Source of the DNA: Sphingobacterium wenxiniae
GTDB lineage: Bacteria; Bacteroidota; Bacteroidia; Sphingobacteriales; Sphingobacteriaceae
NCBI RefSeq assembly: GCF_900116225.1
Contig: NZ_FOZZ01000011.1
Location: 62,001-126,000 of the forward strand
Reading direction: 5' to 3'
Length of the DNA: 64,000 bases
Under the pieces are notes generated by a model. It saw only the letters and a program-made list of their open reading frames with translations. It made no database searches and was not told the DNA's origin. Below are positions 1 to 8,967 of the stretch, piece by piece; position 1 is the first letter of the stretch, and each line of letters opens with the position of its first letter. A program made the position numbers and the translations under genes.

Positions 1-263
1 GATTGTAAAATCGGATTCAGAGAAATTTTTTCTGATAAAGCGTTTTCTGTTTCCATTTTCAAACGGTTAAGCAATTTGCTTTTGTCGTAATCGTGAAAGC
101 TGTCCACGATTTCATCTGCCAATCTTACATAGCCGTAAATTGCATAAATAGCCTTACGAATAGCGGGCTTTAGCGCTAAAATACCCAAAGAAAAACTAGT
201 GCTGTATTTTTGGGTGGTTATCTTACTTACCGAGTAAGAGAGTTCGTCAAATAGATGTTTCAT
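1..263 (-). CDS. crtB: Phytoene synthase CrtB, N-terminal part (runs off the window)
   Basis: Condenses two geranylgeranyl diphosphates to phytoene, the first committed step of carotenoid synthesis. Reading the minus strand from the ATG at 263 gives 87 open codons that reach the window edge, so the 3' part of the gene is outside. Residues 50-54 read DEIVD, the Asp-rich DxxxD substrate-Mg2+ motif of squalene/phytoene synthases, preceded by the usual helical segment (YAIYGYVRLA). The start lies 5 nt after the crtI stop, so the two genes are co-transcribed. Family assignment rests on the motif and the crtI neighbour. Confidence 0.88.
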   Translation of the reverse strand, partial: MKHLFDELSYSVSKITTQKYSTSFSLGILALKPAIRKAIYAIYGYVRLADEIVDSFHDYDKSKLLNRLKMETENALSEKISLNPILQ

Positions 264-268
264 ATTAC

Positions 269-1741
269 TCAGTTTTTGATTTTGTTTATTTCGTTGGCTA
301 CAATTTTTCCCGATATGATTGACGGCGGAACACCGGGGCCCGGAACCGTCAGCTGACCCGTGTAGAATAAGTTTTTCAGTTTTTTATTGCTGATTTTAGG
401 TTTTAAAACCGCAGTCTGACCAAGCGTATTTGCCAGTCCGTAGGCATTGCCTCCGTAGGCATTATAATCTGACATAAAATCGCTGACGCAATAACTTTTT
501 TTGTATTCTATTGTAGATTGCAAATCCCTCATGCCTGTGTGCTTTTCGATTCTTGAAAGCATTTCTGTTAAGTATTTTTCCCTAACAACCTCTTCATCGT
601 TTATCCCGATAGCCAAAGGCATTAGCAAAAACAAATTTTCTTTTCCTAAGGGAGCAACATTCTTATCAGTTTTTGACGGACAGCAAGCGTAGAACAAAGG
701 TTTTTCAGGCCATTTTTTTTCTTTATAAATACAGTCAATATGCTCGTCCAGATCATTCTCAAAGAAAAGCGTGTGGTGTTTCAGGTTGGGAATGGTTTCA
801 TTGACACCCAAATAGAAAATCAGGCTCGATGGTGCAAATGTCTTTTTTTCCCAATAAGTCTCATCATAATTTCTATATTCCCTATCCAAAAGTGTTTCGG
901 TATGATGATAATCCGAAGAAGCAACCACGACATCAAATTCATAGTTTTTGCTATCGATAGTCAAAGATTTCACCTTGTCGGTCTGTGTATTGATGCGTTC
1001 AACGGTTTTATTAAAATGAAAACTTACACCCTGTTTCTCGGCTATTTTTTTCATCGCCAGTACCAATTGATAAAAGCCGCCCAAAGGATAATGTGTTCCC
1101 AAAGCATAACCTCCGTAGTTCATAAGGCTATACAATGCCGGAATGTTTTTGGGAGAAGCACCCAAGAAAATTACGGGAAATTCCATTAAGGTTCTCAGTT
1201 TATCACTTTTAAAATATCGGGCGACATAAGTTCTGAAATTAGTGAACAAATCCAGCTTCAAGGCACTTTTTGCTATTTTGGGAGAAATAAATTCTGCCCA
1301 GTTATGGCAAGGTTTATTCACAAAATCCTGCATACCTACTTCGTACTTGAATTTTGCAGATTGCATAAATTTTTCTAATTGCGACGCTGCACCTTTTTCG
1401 ATTTGTTCGAACACGATTTTCAATTCCCCCAAACTTTCAGGCACATCAATTTTCTCATTAGAAAAAATCATCTCAAACTGTGGATTTAATGAAATCATCT
1501 CAAAGAAATCAGCCGTTTTGTAGCCGAAATCGGCAAAGAAGCCCTCTATAATATCCGGCATCCAATACCAGCTAGGCCCCATGTCAAAAACGTAGCCTTG
1601 TTCGGTAGTAAATTGCCTTGCCCTGCCACCTGGGTGGTCGTGCTTTTCAAAAACGTGTACATCATTTCCCGCTTTTGCCAGATATGCCGCAGCTGACAAA
1701 CCCGAAAACCCCGAACCGATAACAGCTATTTTCTTTTTCAT
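269..1741 (-). CDS. crtI: Phytoene desaturase (CrtI family)
   Basis: FAD-dependent desaturase that introduces double bonds into phytoene; 490 residues is normal for bacterial CrtI. The N-terminus carries the dinucleotide-binding fold [10 protein letters not shown] (about residues 9-18) followed by [11 protein letters not shown], the second FAD contact. The C-terminus has the family signature [11 protein letters not shown] near residue 470, which closes the FAD site. It overlaps the upstream MarR-type regulator by 4 nt (ATGA) and is followed after 5 nt by crtB, giving a regulator-crtI-crtB operon. The number of desaturation steps cannot be read from the sequence. Confidence 0.93.
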   Translation of the reverse strand: MKKKIAVIGSGFSGLSAAAYLAKAGNDVHVFEKHDHPGGRARQFTTEQGYVFDMGPSWYWMPDIIEGFFADFGYKTADFFEMISLNPQFEMIFSNEKIDVPESLGELKIVFEQIEKGAASQLEKFMQSAKFKYEVGMQDFVNKPCHNWAEFISPKIAKSALKLDLFTNFRTYVARYFKSDKLRTLMEFPVIFLGASPKNIPALYSLMNYGGYALGTHYPLGGFYQLVLAMKKIAEKQGVSFHFNKTVERINTQTDKVKSLTIDSKNYEFDVVVASSDYHHTETLLDREYRNYDETYWEKKTFAPSSLIFYLGVNETIPNLKHHTLFFENDLDEHIDCIYKEKKWPEKPLFYACCPSKTDKNVAPLGKENLFLLMPLAIGINDEEVVREKYLTEMLSRIEKHTGMRDLQSTIEYKKSYCVSDFMSDYNAYGGNAYGLANTLGQTAVLKPKISNKKLKNLFYTGQLTVPGPGVPPSIISGKIVANEINKIKN

Positions 1742-2400
1742 AAGTTTGTATTCTTTAAGGCTTTTTCCAATAAATATTCTGGTTCTATATTTTTGTCATA
1801 AATCGACTTATGAAAGTCATTGAGCTTATTGAGCAAGCGGATTAGTTCCATTTTTTCATTTTGGGTCAAATCTCCTGTTACAATTTCAGTTGCTTTTCTG
1901 ATTTTATCCATTTGCTTATCCAAAACCTGAATACCTCTGTCCGTAATTTTCAAAACCTTACTTCTTTTATCAATTTCCGAGTCCATTTGGTTTACCCATC
2001 CTTTTGAAATTAAGCGATTGATGATCTGCATTCCGACAGGCTTTTCGTGAACGTTCTTTTTTATCAGGTCCATTTTTGTCATATCGCCAAATGCTTTGAG
2101 ATTGATGAGGTAAATAAAATCCTCCTGCGAAGAAAAATCCGACCCGAAAATTGCCGACCTTGAATAGCTTTTGGCATAGCGGTTCATATGCACGATCAGC
2201 GTATTAATGACACTTTCGGGACTTCGTCCCTTCTCTTTTCCTTCCCAGTTTGGTTCGGTAGTTAAGTCTTCGGCATTGTAATTTATAACGATCCATTTTT
2301 TGAAATCATCGATAGTAACTGCCGATTTATTCAGGCCAGGGTTTTGGTTTTCAAATTCCACGACCAAATCAAGTATATCTTTAATCAGGTTATAGTTCAT
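1738..2400 (-). CDS. MarR-type winged-helix regulator of the carotenoid operon
   Basis: A 220-residue protein, longer than typical MarR proteins (about 150) because of roughly 80 extra N-terminal residues. Residues about 97-165 look like a winged helix: a recognition-helix region with RLISKGWV, and a wing with [13 protein letters not shown], which is the usual MarR DxRxxxxxLTxxG pattern. It is the first gene of the crt operon and overlaps crtI by 4 nt, so it probably controls pigment synthesis and itself. Two dyad sites lie directly upstream (2413-2430 and 2446-2463). The inducing signal is not visible. Confidence 0.85.
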   Translation of the reverse strand: MNYNLIKDILDLVVEFENQNPGLNKSAVTIDDFKKWIVINYNAEDLTTEPNWEGKEKGRSPESVINTLIVHMNRYAKSYSRSAIFGSDFSSQEDFIYLINLKAFGDMTKMDLIKKNVHEKPVGMQIINRLISKGWVNQMDSEIDKRSKVLKITDRGIQVLDKQMDKIRKATEIVTGDLTQNEKMELIRLLNKLNDFHKSIYDKNIEPEYLLEKALKNTNL

Positions 2401-2412
2401 TTTGAATTATAT

Positions 2413-2463
2413 TAGTATACAAATATACTATTTTAAATTAAAAAATAGTGTAATTGTATACTT
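2413..2463 (-). promoter_or_regulatory. Two dyad operator candidates over the regulator-crt promoter
   Basis: Site 1 (2413-2430) is a perfect inverted repeat TAGTATA-N4-TATACTA. Site 2 (2446-2463) is a weaker copy with the same 7-4-7 geometry, TAGTGTA-N4-TATACTT. On the minus strand site 1 contains TATATTTG, which matches the Bacteroidota -7 element TAnnTTTG, so a protein on site 1 would cover the promoter. Autoregulation by the MarR-type protein is inferred from position. Confidence 0.6.
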
Positions 2464-2530
2464 TTATTTTGTATCACATATTTTAAAACAATTTATAATC
2501 AATGAGATAATTCCTATAGAACATTTTCAC

Positions 2531-3029
2531 AACAAAATTTATACTTTACAGCTATTACCGAACAGAAAGCACCTATCTCGATGAAACCTATTTTCTGCGT
2601 GGCAGGCACAATATTAAATTGGGTTTAGATACCTACTATTTTGAAACCGACCACAATTTTAATACTTCCCACGATTACAAAGTAGCCAAGATTATTGCTA
2701 ACGATTTGATAGAGGAATACCTCGAAAATCAGTTGTTCAAAACGGCTGTCAATGATAGTCCCAAAAAACCAACAAAACTGAATTGGACAGGGAACAAATC
2801 AGCATTGACAGAATTGATTTACCCCCTGCATTCGCAAGGGATATTTAATAACGGCAACGTAGATATTAAACCTATTGTAACAGTATTTGAAAGAACATTC
2901 AATGTTGATTTAGGCGATTTCTACCATACGTTTTTGGAACTTAAATCCCGAAAAATAAACAGGACAAAATTTTTAGATGAACTCAAAGAAAGCCTTATCA
3001 AAAAAATGGACGAGCAGGACGGGATATAA
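2531..3029 (+). pseudogene. RteC-like protein, 5'-truncated remnant
   Basis: The C-terminal part of a protein resembling RteC, the regulator that controls excision of CTnDOT-type conjugative transposons in Bacteroidota. The frame is open from a stop near 2528 to the TAA at 3029. It includes the recognisable stretches TYLDETYFLRGRHNIKL and KLNWTGNKSALTELIYPLHS. No plausible ATG starts it: the first usable start is the TTG at 2619, already inside the conserved region, and the N-terminal half is missing. No integrase, mobilisation or tra gene is nearby, so this is probably a scar of a lost or rearranged element next to the crt genes. Confidence 0.7.
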
Positions 3030-3031
3030 CA

Positions 3032-3058
3032 ACAAAAGGGTTTTTAAAGCCCTTTTGT
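3032..3058 (+). terminator. Rho-independent terminator after the rteC remnant
   Basis: Inverted repeat ACAAAAGGG / CCCTTTTGT, 9 bp, loop of 9, beginning 2 nt after the rteC-remnant stop codon. Confidence 0.7.
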
Positions 3059-3100
3059 CTTATCCTGAAATCCCAACACAATTAAAACTGTTTAATTGTT

Positions 3101-3128
3101 TTTGAGAAACATAAATTTTGTATATTTG
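3101..3128 (+). promoter_or_regulatory. Bacteroidota-type promoter
   Basis: TTTG at 3101-3104, then 16 nt, then TATATTTG at 3121-3128, an exact match to TAnnTTTG. This is one of the clearest promoters in the window. Transcription would start near 3135, about 170 nt before the alcohol dehydrogenase start. Confidence 0.65.
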
Positions 3129-3134
3129 CTATGA

Positions 3135-3246
3135 GCTAACGGAAACGTATTGAAAAGCAAAGCAATAAGCACCGTTACCAAAACGTTAACTTACAATCTT
3201 TGATTATCCACATAAGAGCCTTGTTTTCAGCTCAAAAGGCTTTTTC
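3135..3246 (+). ncRNA. Candidate small RNA or transcription attenuator upstream of the alcohol dehydrogenase
   Basis: Between the promoter at 3101-3128 and the dehydrogenase start at 3307 there is no ORF but visible structure. TAACGG near 3137 can pair with CCGTTA near 3171. The stretch ends in a terminator-like hairpin, AGCCTT (3217-3222) with AAGGCT (3236-3241), followed by TTTTT. Inside it GAGC (3216-3219) can alternatively pair with GCTC (3230-3233). This would give a free RNA of about 110 nt or a conditional attenuator for the dehydrogenase. I do not recognise a known riboswitch. Confidence 0.4.
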
Positions 3247-3306
3247 CTGAAAACTATAAAATATAATCCTTATTTTAGTGCATATCATAATATAAATCTC
3301 AAACTC

Positions 3307-4371
3307 ATGAATACATTTGCTGTGAAAGCTTTTGGAACTGCCGCTCCAGAAGCCGATTTAAAACCCATGCACATCGAGCGTCGTGAAGTCACGTCAAAGG
3401 ATGTAGAAATCGAAATTTTGTACTGTGGCGTCTGTCATTCCGATTTACATACAGCACGTAACGAATGGCGCGGCACTATTTACCCGAATGTTCCCGGACA
3501 TGAGATCGTAGGTCGTATTACCAAAGTGGGCGATGCGGTTTCAAAATTTAAAGTCGGAGATCTGGCGGCTGTAGGCTGTATGGTGGATAGCTGCAGGGAA
3601 TGCGAACAATGCAAAAACGAAAGCGAACAATATTGTGAAGAAGGCAATATCCAAACCTATAATGGACATGACAAGCACTTGAACCAACAGACTTTCGGAG
3701 GCTATTCGGAGCGGGTTGTGGTCGATGAGCATTTTGTGTTGCGTGTTCCAGAAAATCTGGATTTGGCAGCAACAGCACCTTTGCTCTGTGCAGGGGTGAC
3801 CACTTGGTCTCCGTTGAAACATTGGGAAGTTGGTCCAGGCAAACGGATTGGAGTTGTCGGTATCGGTGGGTTGGGACATATGGGTGTCAAATTGGCTAAA
3901 GCGATGGGAGCACATGTAGTCGTTATAACGACTTCTCCGTCCAAAGTAGACGATGCCAAACGGTTAGGAGCAGATGAAGTCATCCTATCTACCGATGAAG
4001 CGCAGATGAAAGCAAGCGCCAATACCCTTCACTTTATCTTGGATTGTGTGTCTGCACAGCATGACGTTAATGCATACTTGCGACTTTTGAAAGTAGACGG
4101 CACTTTAGCTTTGGTAGGTGCGCCGGAACACCCACTGCCAATTGCCCCTTTTAGTCTGATACCTGCGCGCAAAAATTTTGCAGGCTCAACCATCGGCAGT
4201 ATCAAGGAAACTCAGGAAATGTTGGACTTCTGCGGCGAGCATAATATCACGGCAGACATTGAACTTATCAATATGCAGGATATCAATACAGCATACGAAC
4301 GCCTGTTGAAAGGGCAGGTGAAATATCGCTTTGTCATTGATATGGCAAGCCTGAAGACTGCAGCAAATTGA
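3307..4371 (+). CDS. Zinc-dependent NAD(P) alcohol dehydrogenase (YahK/cinnamyl-alcohol-dehydrogenase type)
   Basis: Medium-chain dehydrogenase/reductase, 354 residues, likely cytosolic, interconverting alcohols and aldehydes. The catalytic zinc region is CGVCHSD (residues 40-46) with GHE at 64-66. The four structural-zinc cysteines are C96, C99, C102 and C110. The Rossmann nucleotide-binding motif GIGGLGHMG starts near residue 176. The motif set and length fit the YahK/CAD subfamily, which are mostly NADPH aldehyde reductases; the physiological substrate cannot be read. It stands alone and is followed by a strong terminator. Confidence 0.9.
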   Translation: MNTFAVKAFGTAAPEADLKPMHIERREVTSKDVEIEILYCGVCHSDLHTARNEWRGTIYPNVPGHEIVGRITKVGDAVSKFKVGDLAAVGCMVDSCRECEQCKNESEQYCEEGNIQTYNGHDKHLNQQTFGGYSERVVVDEHFVLRVPENLDLAATAPLLCAGVTTWSPLKHWEVGPGKRIGVVGIGGLGHMGVKLAKAMGAHVVVITTSPSKVDDAKRLGADEVILSTDEAQMKASANTLHFILDCVSAQHDVNAYLRLLKVDGTLALVGAPEHPLPIAPFSLIPARKNFAGSTIGSIKETQEMLDFCGEHNITADIELINMQDINTAYERLLKGQVKYRFVIDMASLKTAAN

Positions 4372-4383
4372 TGCTATTAATTA

Positions 4384-4421
4384 CCGGATGGACTGATTAT
4401 TTTGTCCATCCGGAATTTTTT
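4384..4421 (+). terminator. Terminator of the alcohol dehydrogenase gene
   Basis: Perfect 10-bp stem CCGGATGGAC / GTCCATCCGG (4384-4393 with 4404-4413), then AATTTTTT. Confidence 0.85.
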
Positions 4422-4504
4422 AAAATTATTTTGCATAATTAAAATTATACCTTATCTTTGTGTCACTTTAGAAAAGCGGGTCAAACTGCATTTAAAGTGT
4501 GAAT

Positions 4505-4578
4505 TCCTGAATAGCTCAGTTGGTTAGAGCATCTGACTGTTAATCAGAGGGTCGCTGGTTCGAGCCCAGCTTCAGGAG
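4505..4578 (+). tRNA. tRNA-Asn (anticodon GTT)
   Basis: 74-nt cloverleaf. The acceptor stem is TCCTGAA / TTCAGGA with discriminator G and a genomically encoded CCA at 4579-4581. The D arm contains AGCTCAGTTGGTTAGAGC, the anticodon arm is CTGACTGTTAATCAG with anticodon GTT, and the T arm contains GGTTCGAGCCC. No duplicated 3' end of this tRNA was seen elsewhere in the window, so it is not shown to be an attachment site. Confidence 0.97.
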
Positions 4579-4582
4579 CCAA

Positions 4583-4610
4583 GCCACAGCAATTAGCTGT
4601 GGCTTTTTTT
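4583..4610 (+). terminator. Terminator of tRNA-Asn
   Basis: Stem GCCACAGC / GCTGTGGC (4583-4590 with 4596-4603) followed by a run of seven T. Confidence 0.9.
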
Positions 4611-4691
4611 GTTATGTTACATTATAACCTTTATATACTGTACAGGATCAAGTACAAAAGTTGGCTGATGAACAAAACCTGAGGATATCTC

Positions 4692-5555
4692 TCAGTTCAT
4701 ATCTATATAATCTTTTTTATAAGAACTTGGGGTACTGTTTTTTAAACGTTTAAAATGCCTGTAAAAATTGGAAGTGTTTTCAAACCCACTTTCTTCTGCT
4801 ATAGCATCTACTTTCATATTTGTATTTATAAGCAAACGACAAGCATGGTTGATCCTAATTTCAGTGAGAAAGTCGTAATATGATTTCTGGGTCATATTCT
4901 TAAAGAAACGACAGAAGGAGGTTACACTTAAATTGCTTAATTCTGCGATTTGTTCGAGGTTTATATTCTTTTCAAAATTATTGAATGTATAGTTAAATAC
5001 TTTATTTAGCCTATCTTCATCCCAAGTATTTGAACCCGCACTGGCATAATTTGCAGAGATTATTTCAAAATCGATATTATAGCTCAATAAATCGAATATC
5101 CTTAATAAATAGACGATTTTTGTTATACCGATAGATTCTTTCATTCTATGCATCAATTTAATGATTTTCTTTTTGGACTCCCCTTTAATTATTAACCCTT
5201 GCCTTGCTAAATCCAGTAATTTTGGAATTTTTTTTGTCTCTGGTAAGTTAAGGAAATTATGGCCAAAGGCCTCCGGATGGAAATGTAGAACCAAAGCTTC
5301 AACATAATAGTCGTGATTGGCTAATCTATTACATTTCCAAGTGTGAGGTATATTACTGCCGAGTAAGATGAGTTCATCCTGCTGAAAGTTTGCTATATTT
5401 TCACCAATAAATCGAATACCTTCCCCTTTGATCAGGTAGTGTAGCTCTATTTCGGGGTGATAGTGCCATGTGGTTCCAAAGTGGGGTAATATATCATGCC
5501 TAATTTTAAAAGTGTGTTCACTTGTTTTTGGTACTTTGTGAAATTTTGCTTTCAT
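4692..5555 (-). CDS. AraC-family regulator with cupin-type sensor domain, divergent from the sugar locus
   Basis: 287 residues. The N-terminal half (about 1-150) has the AraC/RhaR cupin pattern HYHPEIELHYLIKGEG and later ILLGSNIPHTW-type motifs, which bind a small ligand such as a sugar. The C-terminal 100 residues form the double helix-turn-helix, with NLEQIAELSNLSVTSFCRFFK and then VDAIAEESGFENTSNFYRHFK. The gene is divergent from the isomerase at 5708 with a 152-bp gap, so it is the natural regulator of that operon, probably by sensing the imported monosaccharide. No clear operator could be picked out in the gap. Confidence 0.9.
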   Translation of the reverse strand: MKAKFHKVPKTSEHTFKIRHDILPHFGTTWHYHPEIELHYLIKGEGIRFIGENIANFQQDELILLGSNIPHTWKCNRLANHDYYVEALVLHFHPEAFGHNFLNLPETKKIPKLLDLARQGLIIKGESKKKIIKLMHRMKESIGITKIVYLLRIFDLLSYNIDFEIISANYASAGSNTWDEDRLNKVFNYTFNNFEKNINLEQIAELSNLSVTSFCRFFKNMTQKSYYDFLTEIRINHACRLLINTNMKVDAIAEESGFENTSNFYRHFKRLKNSTPSSYKKDYIDMN

Positions 5556-5707
5556 GATAGGTGTCTATTTTTTCTCAATGAAGATATAAAAATGTATCAA
5601 CGTATACAAGATTAAGATAATATGTTAGAATGATTGGCTAAATTATTAAACTTTTTTACTTCGATCTTACCAGATATTTGTAATACCGATTGTAAAATAG
5701 TTTTATT

Positions 5708-7318
5708 ATGACAATAAAAAATGAAAAACAAGCAACCCTGGTCTGTAGTGGAGATCTTAGACCGTCAGCGAATTTAAGTTGCTGGCCTATGCAACAAAAA
5801 ATGGAGGAAAAACTCCAGACGGCCTTTCAGAAAATAGGTTGGACTATTCAACGGGCACATGGTTATGATGTGGAAAAAGGACACGGTTTTATAGATTATC
5901 AGCACGTTGGAATCAAAATATTTCGTGATATAGATAAAGCAGTCCCCTTAATTGTTGCGGAAAGCGTTTGGCAATATAGCCACCACGTGTTAGCCGGATT
6001 AATAAGCCATGAAGGGCCTATTTTAATCGTTGCTAACTGGGATGGTGCTTTTCCCGGGCTCGTTGGGGCATTAAATCTTACAGGTTCATTGACCAAGGCC
6101 GGAGTTAATTATAGTTTTCTTTGGAGCAAAGACTTTACGGATGATTTTTTCATAGACTGCTTAACAGAATGGACAGAGACGGGAAATATAGTTCATGATT
6201 GTTCACATGTTCATCCATTTACAGCAGAATCTCTTGCAGTTGAAGATCGTCAATTGGCCACAAGATTTGCTGAAAATATTTTACGAGACAAGGTTATTAT
6301 GGGCGTTTTTGATGAAGGTTGTATGGGGATGTTCAATGCCATTGTTCCAGATGACCTGATTCATAAACTTGGGATTTATAAAGAAAGATTAAGTCAATCT
6401 ACTTTATATGCCAAAATGCTGAATGTATTAGACTCAGAGGCTGAAGAGGTTTTAAATTGGATGCTGAGCAAAGGCATGAAGTTTAATTGGGGGTATGATG
6501 GAGCCACGGACCTAACGAAAGGACAGACACTTGAGCAATGCAAAATGTATATTGCTGCAGTACGATTGGCAGACGAATTCGGCTGTGATACGATTGGGAT
6601 TCAATATCAGCAAGGATTGAAAGATTTAGTGGCGGCAAGTGATTTAGTCGAAGGGCTTTTGAATAACACAGACCGCCCACCGGTATACAATGACAGGGGA
6701 ATAGAATTATATCCGGGAGTAGCATTGCCACATTTTAATGAGGTCGATGAGTGTGCCGGTATAGATGGCTATATTACTTATCATTTATGGAATAAATTAG
6801 GATTGAACGGAGACAATACATTGCACGATCTGCGTTGGGGTGAAGATTTCCTGATTAATGGTATAAATGAATTTGTATGGGTATTTTTAATATCTGGCGC
6901 AGCTCCGGCGTCTCATTTTATTAATGGTTATCAAGGGGCTGATAGTTTAAGACAGCCGGCGATGTTCTTTAAAAAAGGAGGAGGAACACTAAGGGGGATT
7001 AGTCGGCCGGGAAAAATTGTTTGGAGCCGTATATATATCGAGAACAATGAACTTTTCTGTGATATTGGCACGGGGAAAGTCGTTGAACTCCCAGAAGCTG
7101 AAACTCAACGTCGATGGGATTTGACAGATAAGCAATGGCCGATTATGCACGGCGTTCTGGATGGCGTTAGCCAAAATCAAATGATGGCAAAACATAAAGC
7201 CAATCATATTCAGGTGGTCTATGTAGATGGAGACTTTGGTGTGAAGAGAGCGGCTGCGATAAAAGCTGCAACTTTGGAGATGTTAGGTATCAAGGTGAAT
7301 TTTTGTGGAATAAATTAA
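5708..7318 (+). CDS. L-fucose/L-arabinose isomerase-family sugar isomerase
   Basis: 536 residues, first gene of the catabolic operon. It resembles proteins of the FucI/AraA fold (aldose to ketose, Mn2+-dependent). Features seen are an N-terminal Rossmann-like half (SGDLRPSANLSCWPMQQ, ILIVANWDGAFPGLVGALNL), a central EGCMGMFNAIVPD segment with an acidic residue placed like the FucI catalytic Glu, and a C-terminal part with DECAGIDGY and NTLHDLRWGED. It is directly followed by a ribulokinase-type kinase, the usual partner of such an isomerase. Which pentose or 6-deoxyhexose is used is not evident. Confidence 0.75.
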   Translation: MTIKNEKQATLVCSGDLRPSANLSCWPMQQKMEEKLQTAFQKIGWTIQRAHGYDVEKGHGFIDYQHVGIKIFRDIDKAVPLIVAESVWQYSHHVLAGLISHEGPILIVANWDGAFPGLVGALNLTGSLTKAGVNYSFLWSKDFTDDFFIDCLTEWTETGNIVHDCSHVHPFTAESLAVEDRQLATRFAENILRDKVIMGVFDEGCMGMFNAIVPDDLIHKLGIYKERLSQSTLYAKMLNVLDSEAEEVLNWMLSKGMKFNWGYDGATDLTKGQTLEQCKMYIAAVRLADEFGCDTIGIQYQQGLKDLVAASDLVEGLLNNTDRPPVYNDRGIELYPGVALPHFNEVDECAGIDGYITYHLWNKLGLNGDNTLHDLRWGEDFLINGINEFVWVFLISGAAPASHFINGYQGADSLRQPAMFFKKGGGTLRGISRPGKIVWSRIYIENNELFCDIGTGKVVELPEAETQRRWDLTDKQWPIMHGVLDGVSQNQMMAKHKANHIQVVYVDGDFGVKRAAAIKAATLEMLGIKVNFCGIN

Positions 7319-7329
7319 CCTATTGCACC

Positions 7330-8967
7330 ATGGATGAGAAGCTAGTAATAGGTATGGACTTCGGAACAGATTCTGTTCGGGGGCTTTTGGTGAATACCAC
7401 TACGGGAACGATATTGTCAACTGCTGTATCTTATTTTAATCGTTGGAAAAAAGGATTGTTTTGTCAACCTGAAAACGATCAATATAGACAGCATCCTCTT
7501 GATTATATGGAATCCATAGATGCTATTTTGACGACATTATTTCAAGGACTCTCGCCAGCACAGGTTAAACAGATCAGAGCCATTGGGACCAATACGACAG
7601 GATCTACACCTGTAGCCATTGATGAAAAATGTCGGCCATTGTCTTTATTAGAAGGGTTTGAAGAAAATCCAAATGCCATGTTTATCCTCTGGAAGGATCA
7701 CACAGCCATTAAGGAGGCTGATGAAATTAATGCATTAGCAAAAAAATGGTCCATTGACTATACACAATTTAGTGGAGGGATCTATTCTTCAGAATGGTTT
7801 TGGTCTAAAATTTTGCATATCAATCGTGTGGATGCACGTGTGCAGAATAAGACATTTACCTGGATTGAACAATCGGATTGGATTCCTGCTTATCTATCCG
7901 GCATAAGCAGTGTTTCAGAAATTAAGCGTAACAGATGTGCGGCTGGACATAAGGCGATGTGGAACGAATCGCATGGAGGGTTACCTTCCCCAGAGTTCTT
8001 ATGTTCATTAGATCCCTCTTTTTACCATTTGATAAATCACTTTTATTATGACACCTATACTTCGGATCAGGTTTTTGGTAAAATTTCAGGGCATTTCGTT
8101 GAACGATTTGGATTTGATGAAAATACGCTGATTACAGTTGGTGGAATTGATGCACATCATGGTGCGGTGGGTGCTGGTAGCGAAGCTTATACCTTGATAA
8201 AGGTGATAGGTACATCCACTTGTGATATGCTGGTTGTCCCTCGACAAGATAATCCCCCTTTAGTTGAAGGTATTTGTGGACAGGTAGACGGTTCTATAGA
8301 CCCCGGAATGATCGGGTTTGAAGCAGGCCAGTCTGCATTTGGAGATACCTACAATTGGTTGAAAAAAATGATGTTGAAGCCTATTCAAGAACTCAATGGA
8401 TTATCCTTGCCGGATGAACAGAAAAAAATTTTAGAAAATGCTTTTTTTGAATACCTTACTGAAGAAGCCGAATCACTTCCCTTGACAGAAGGTGACCTCA
8501 TATTTACAGATTATCATAATGGACGCCGTACACCGGATGCTGATTTTAAGAAGAAAGCAGGTGCCTATGGATTTACACTATCCACACAGGCAGGGCATAT
8601 CTTCAAAGCACTTGTAGAAGCTACAGCATTCGGTTCTAAAGCAATTATTGATCGATTTAAAAGCTATAATATACCTATAGACACGGTTATTGCTACGGGA
8701 GGAATACCCAATAAGTCACCTTTTGTAGTACAAGTACTGGCTGACGTTTTAGCATGCGATATACAAGTTGTAGATAGCGACCAGACTTGTGCCTTAGGCG
8801 CGGTAATTTTTGCCTCGGTAGCTTCAGGGGCATATCCAAACATCGGTGCGGCCAAAGAAAAACTCGCGGCAAAAGTTTCTAAAACATATCGTTATAATCC
8901 CTCACGAGCCGCTATTTATAAAACATTATATCAAGGTTATAAAGAATTAACGAACTTAGAACTATGA
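7330..8967 (+). CDS. FGGY-family carbohydrate kinase, ribulokinase type
   Basis: Phosphorylates the ketose made by the preceding isomerase. The N-terminus has the phosphate-binding signature GMDFGTDSVRG, characteristic of ribulokinases (AraB). The substrate and ADP sites appear as GTNTTGSTP, GGIDAHHGAVGAG, a later ATGGIPNKSPF and ALGAVIFAS. The ATG at 7330 was chosen over an upstream GTG because the FGGY domain begins immediately after it, and it leaves 11 nt after the isomerase stop. About 545 residues, normal for AraB. The stop overlaps the symporter start by 4 nt. No AraD-type epimerase follows, so the fate of the phosphoketose is open. Confidence 0.88.
   Translation: MDEKLVIGMDFGTDSVRGLLVNTTTGTILSTAVSYFNRWKKGLFCQPENDQYRQHPLDYMESIDAILTTLFQGLSPAQVKQIRAIGTNTTGSTPVAIDEKCRPLSLLEGFEENPNAMFILWKDHTAIKEADEINALAKKWSIDYTQFSGGIYSSEWFWSKILHINRVDARVQNKTFTWIEQSDWIPAYLSGISSVSEIKRNRCAAGHKAMWNESHGGLPSPEFLCSLDPSFYHLINHFYYDTYTSDQVFGKISGHFVERFGFDENTLITVGGIDAHHGAVGAGSEAYTLIKVIGTSTCDMLVVPRQDNPPLVEGICGQVDGSIDPGMIGFEAGQSAFGDTYNWLKKMMLKPIQELNGLSLPDEQKKILENAFFEYLTEEAESLPLTEGDLIFTDYHNGRRTPDADFKKKAGAYGFTLSTQAGHIFKALVEATAFGSKAIIDRFKSYNIPIDTVIATGGIPNKSPFVVQVLADVLACDIQVVDSDQTCALGAVIFASVASGAYPNIGAAKEKLAAKVSKTYRYNPSRAAIYKTLYQGYKELTNLEL

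Noticed and set aside
4505..4581. tRNA-Asn as attachment site for the RteC element
   Set aside because: The remnant lies on the other side of an intact dehydrogenase gene, and I found no second copy of the tRNA 3' end in the window.
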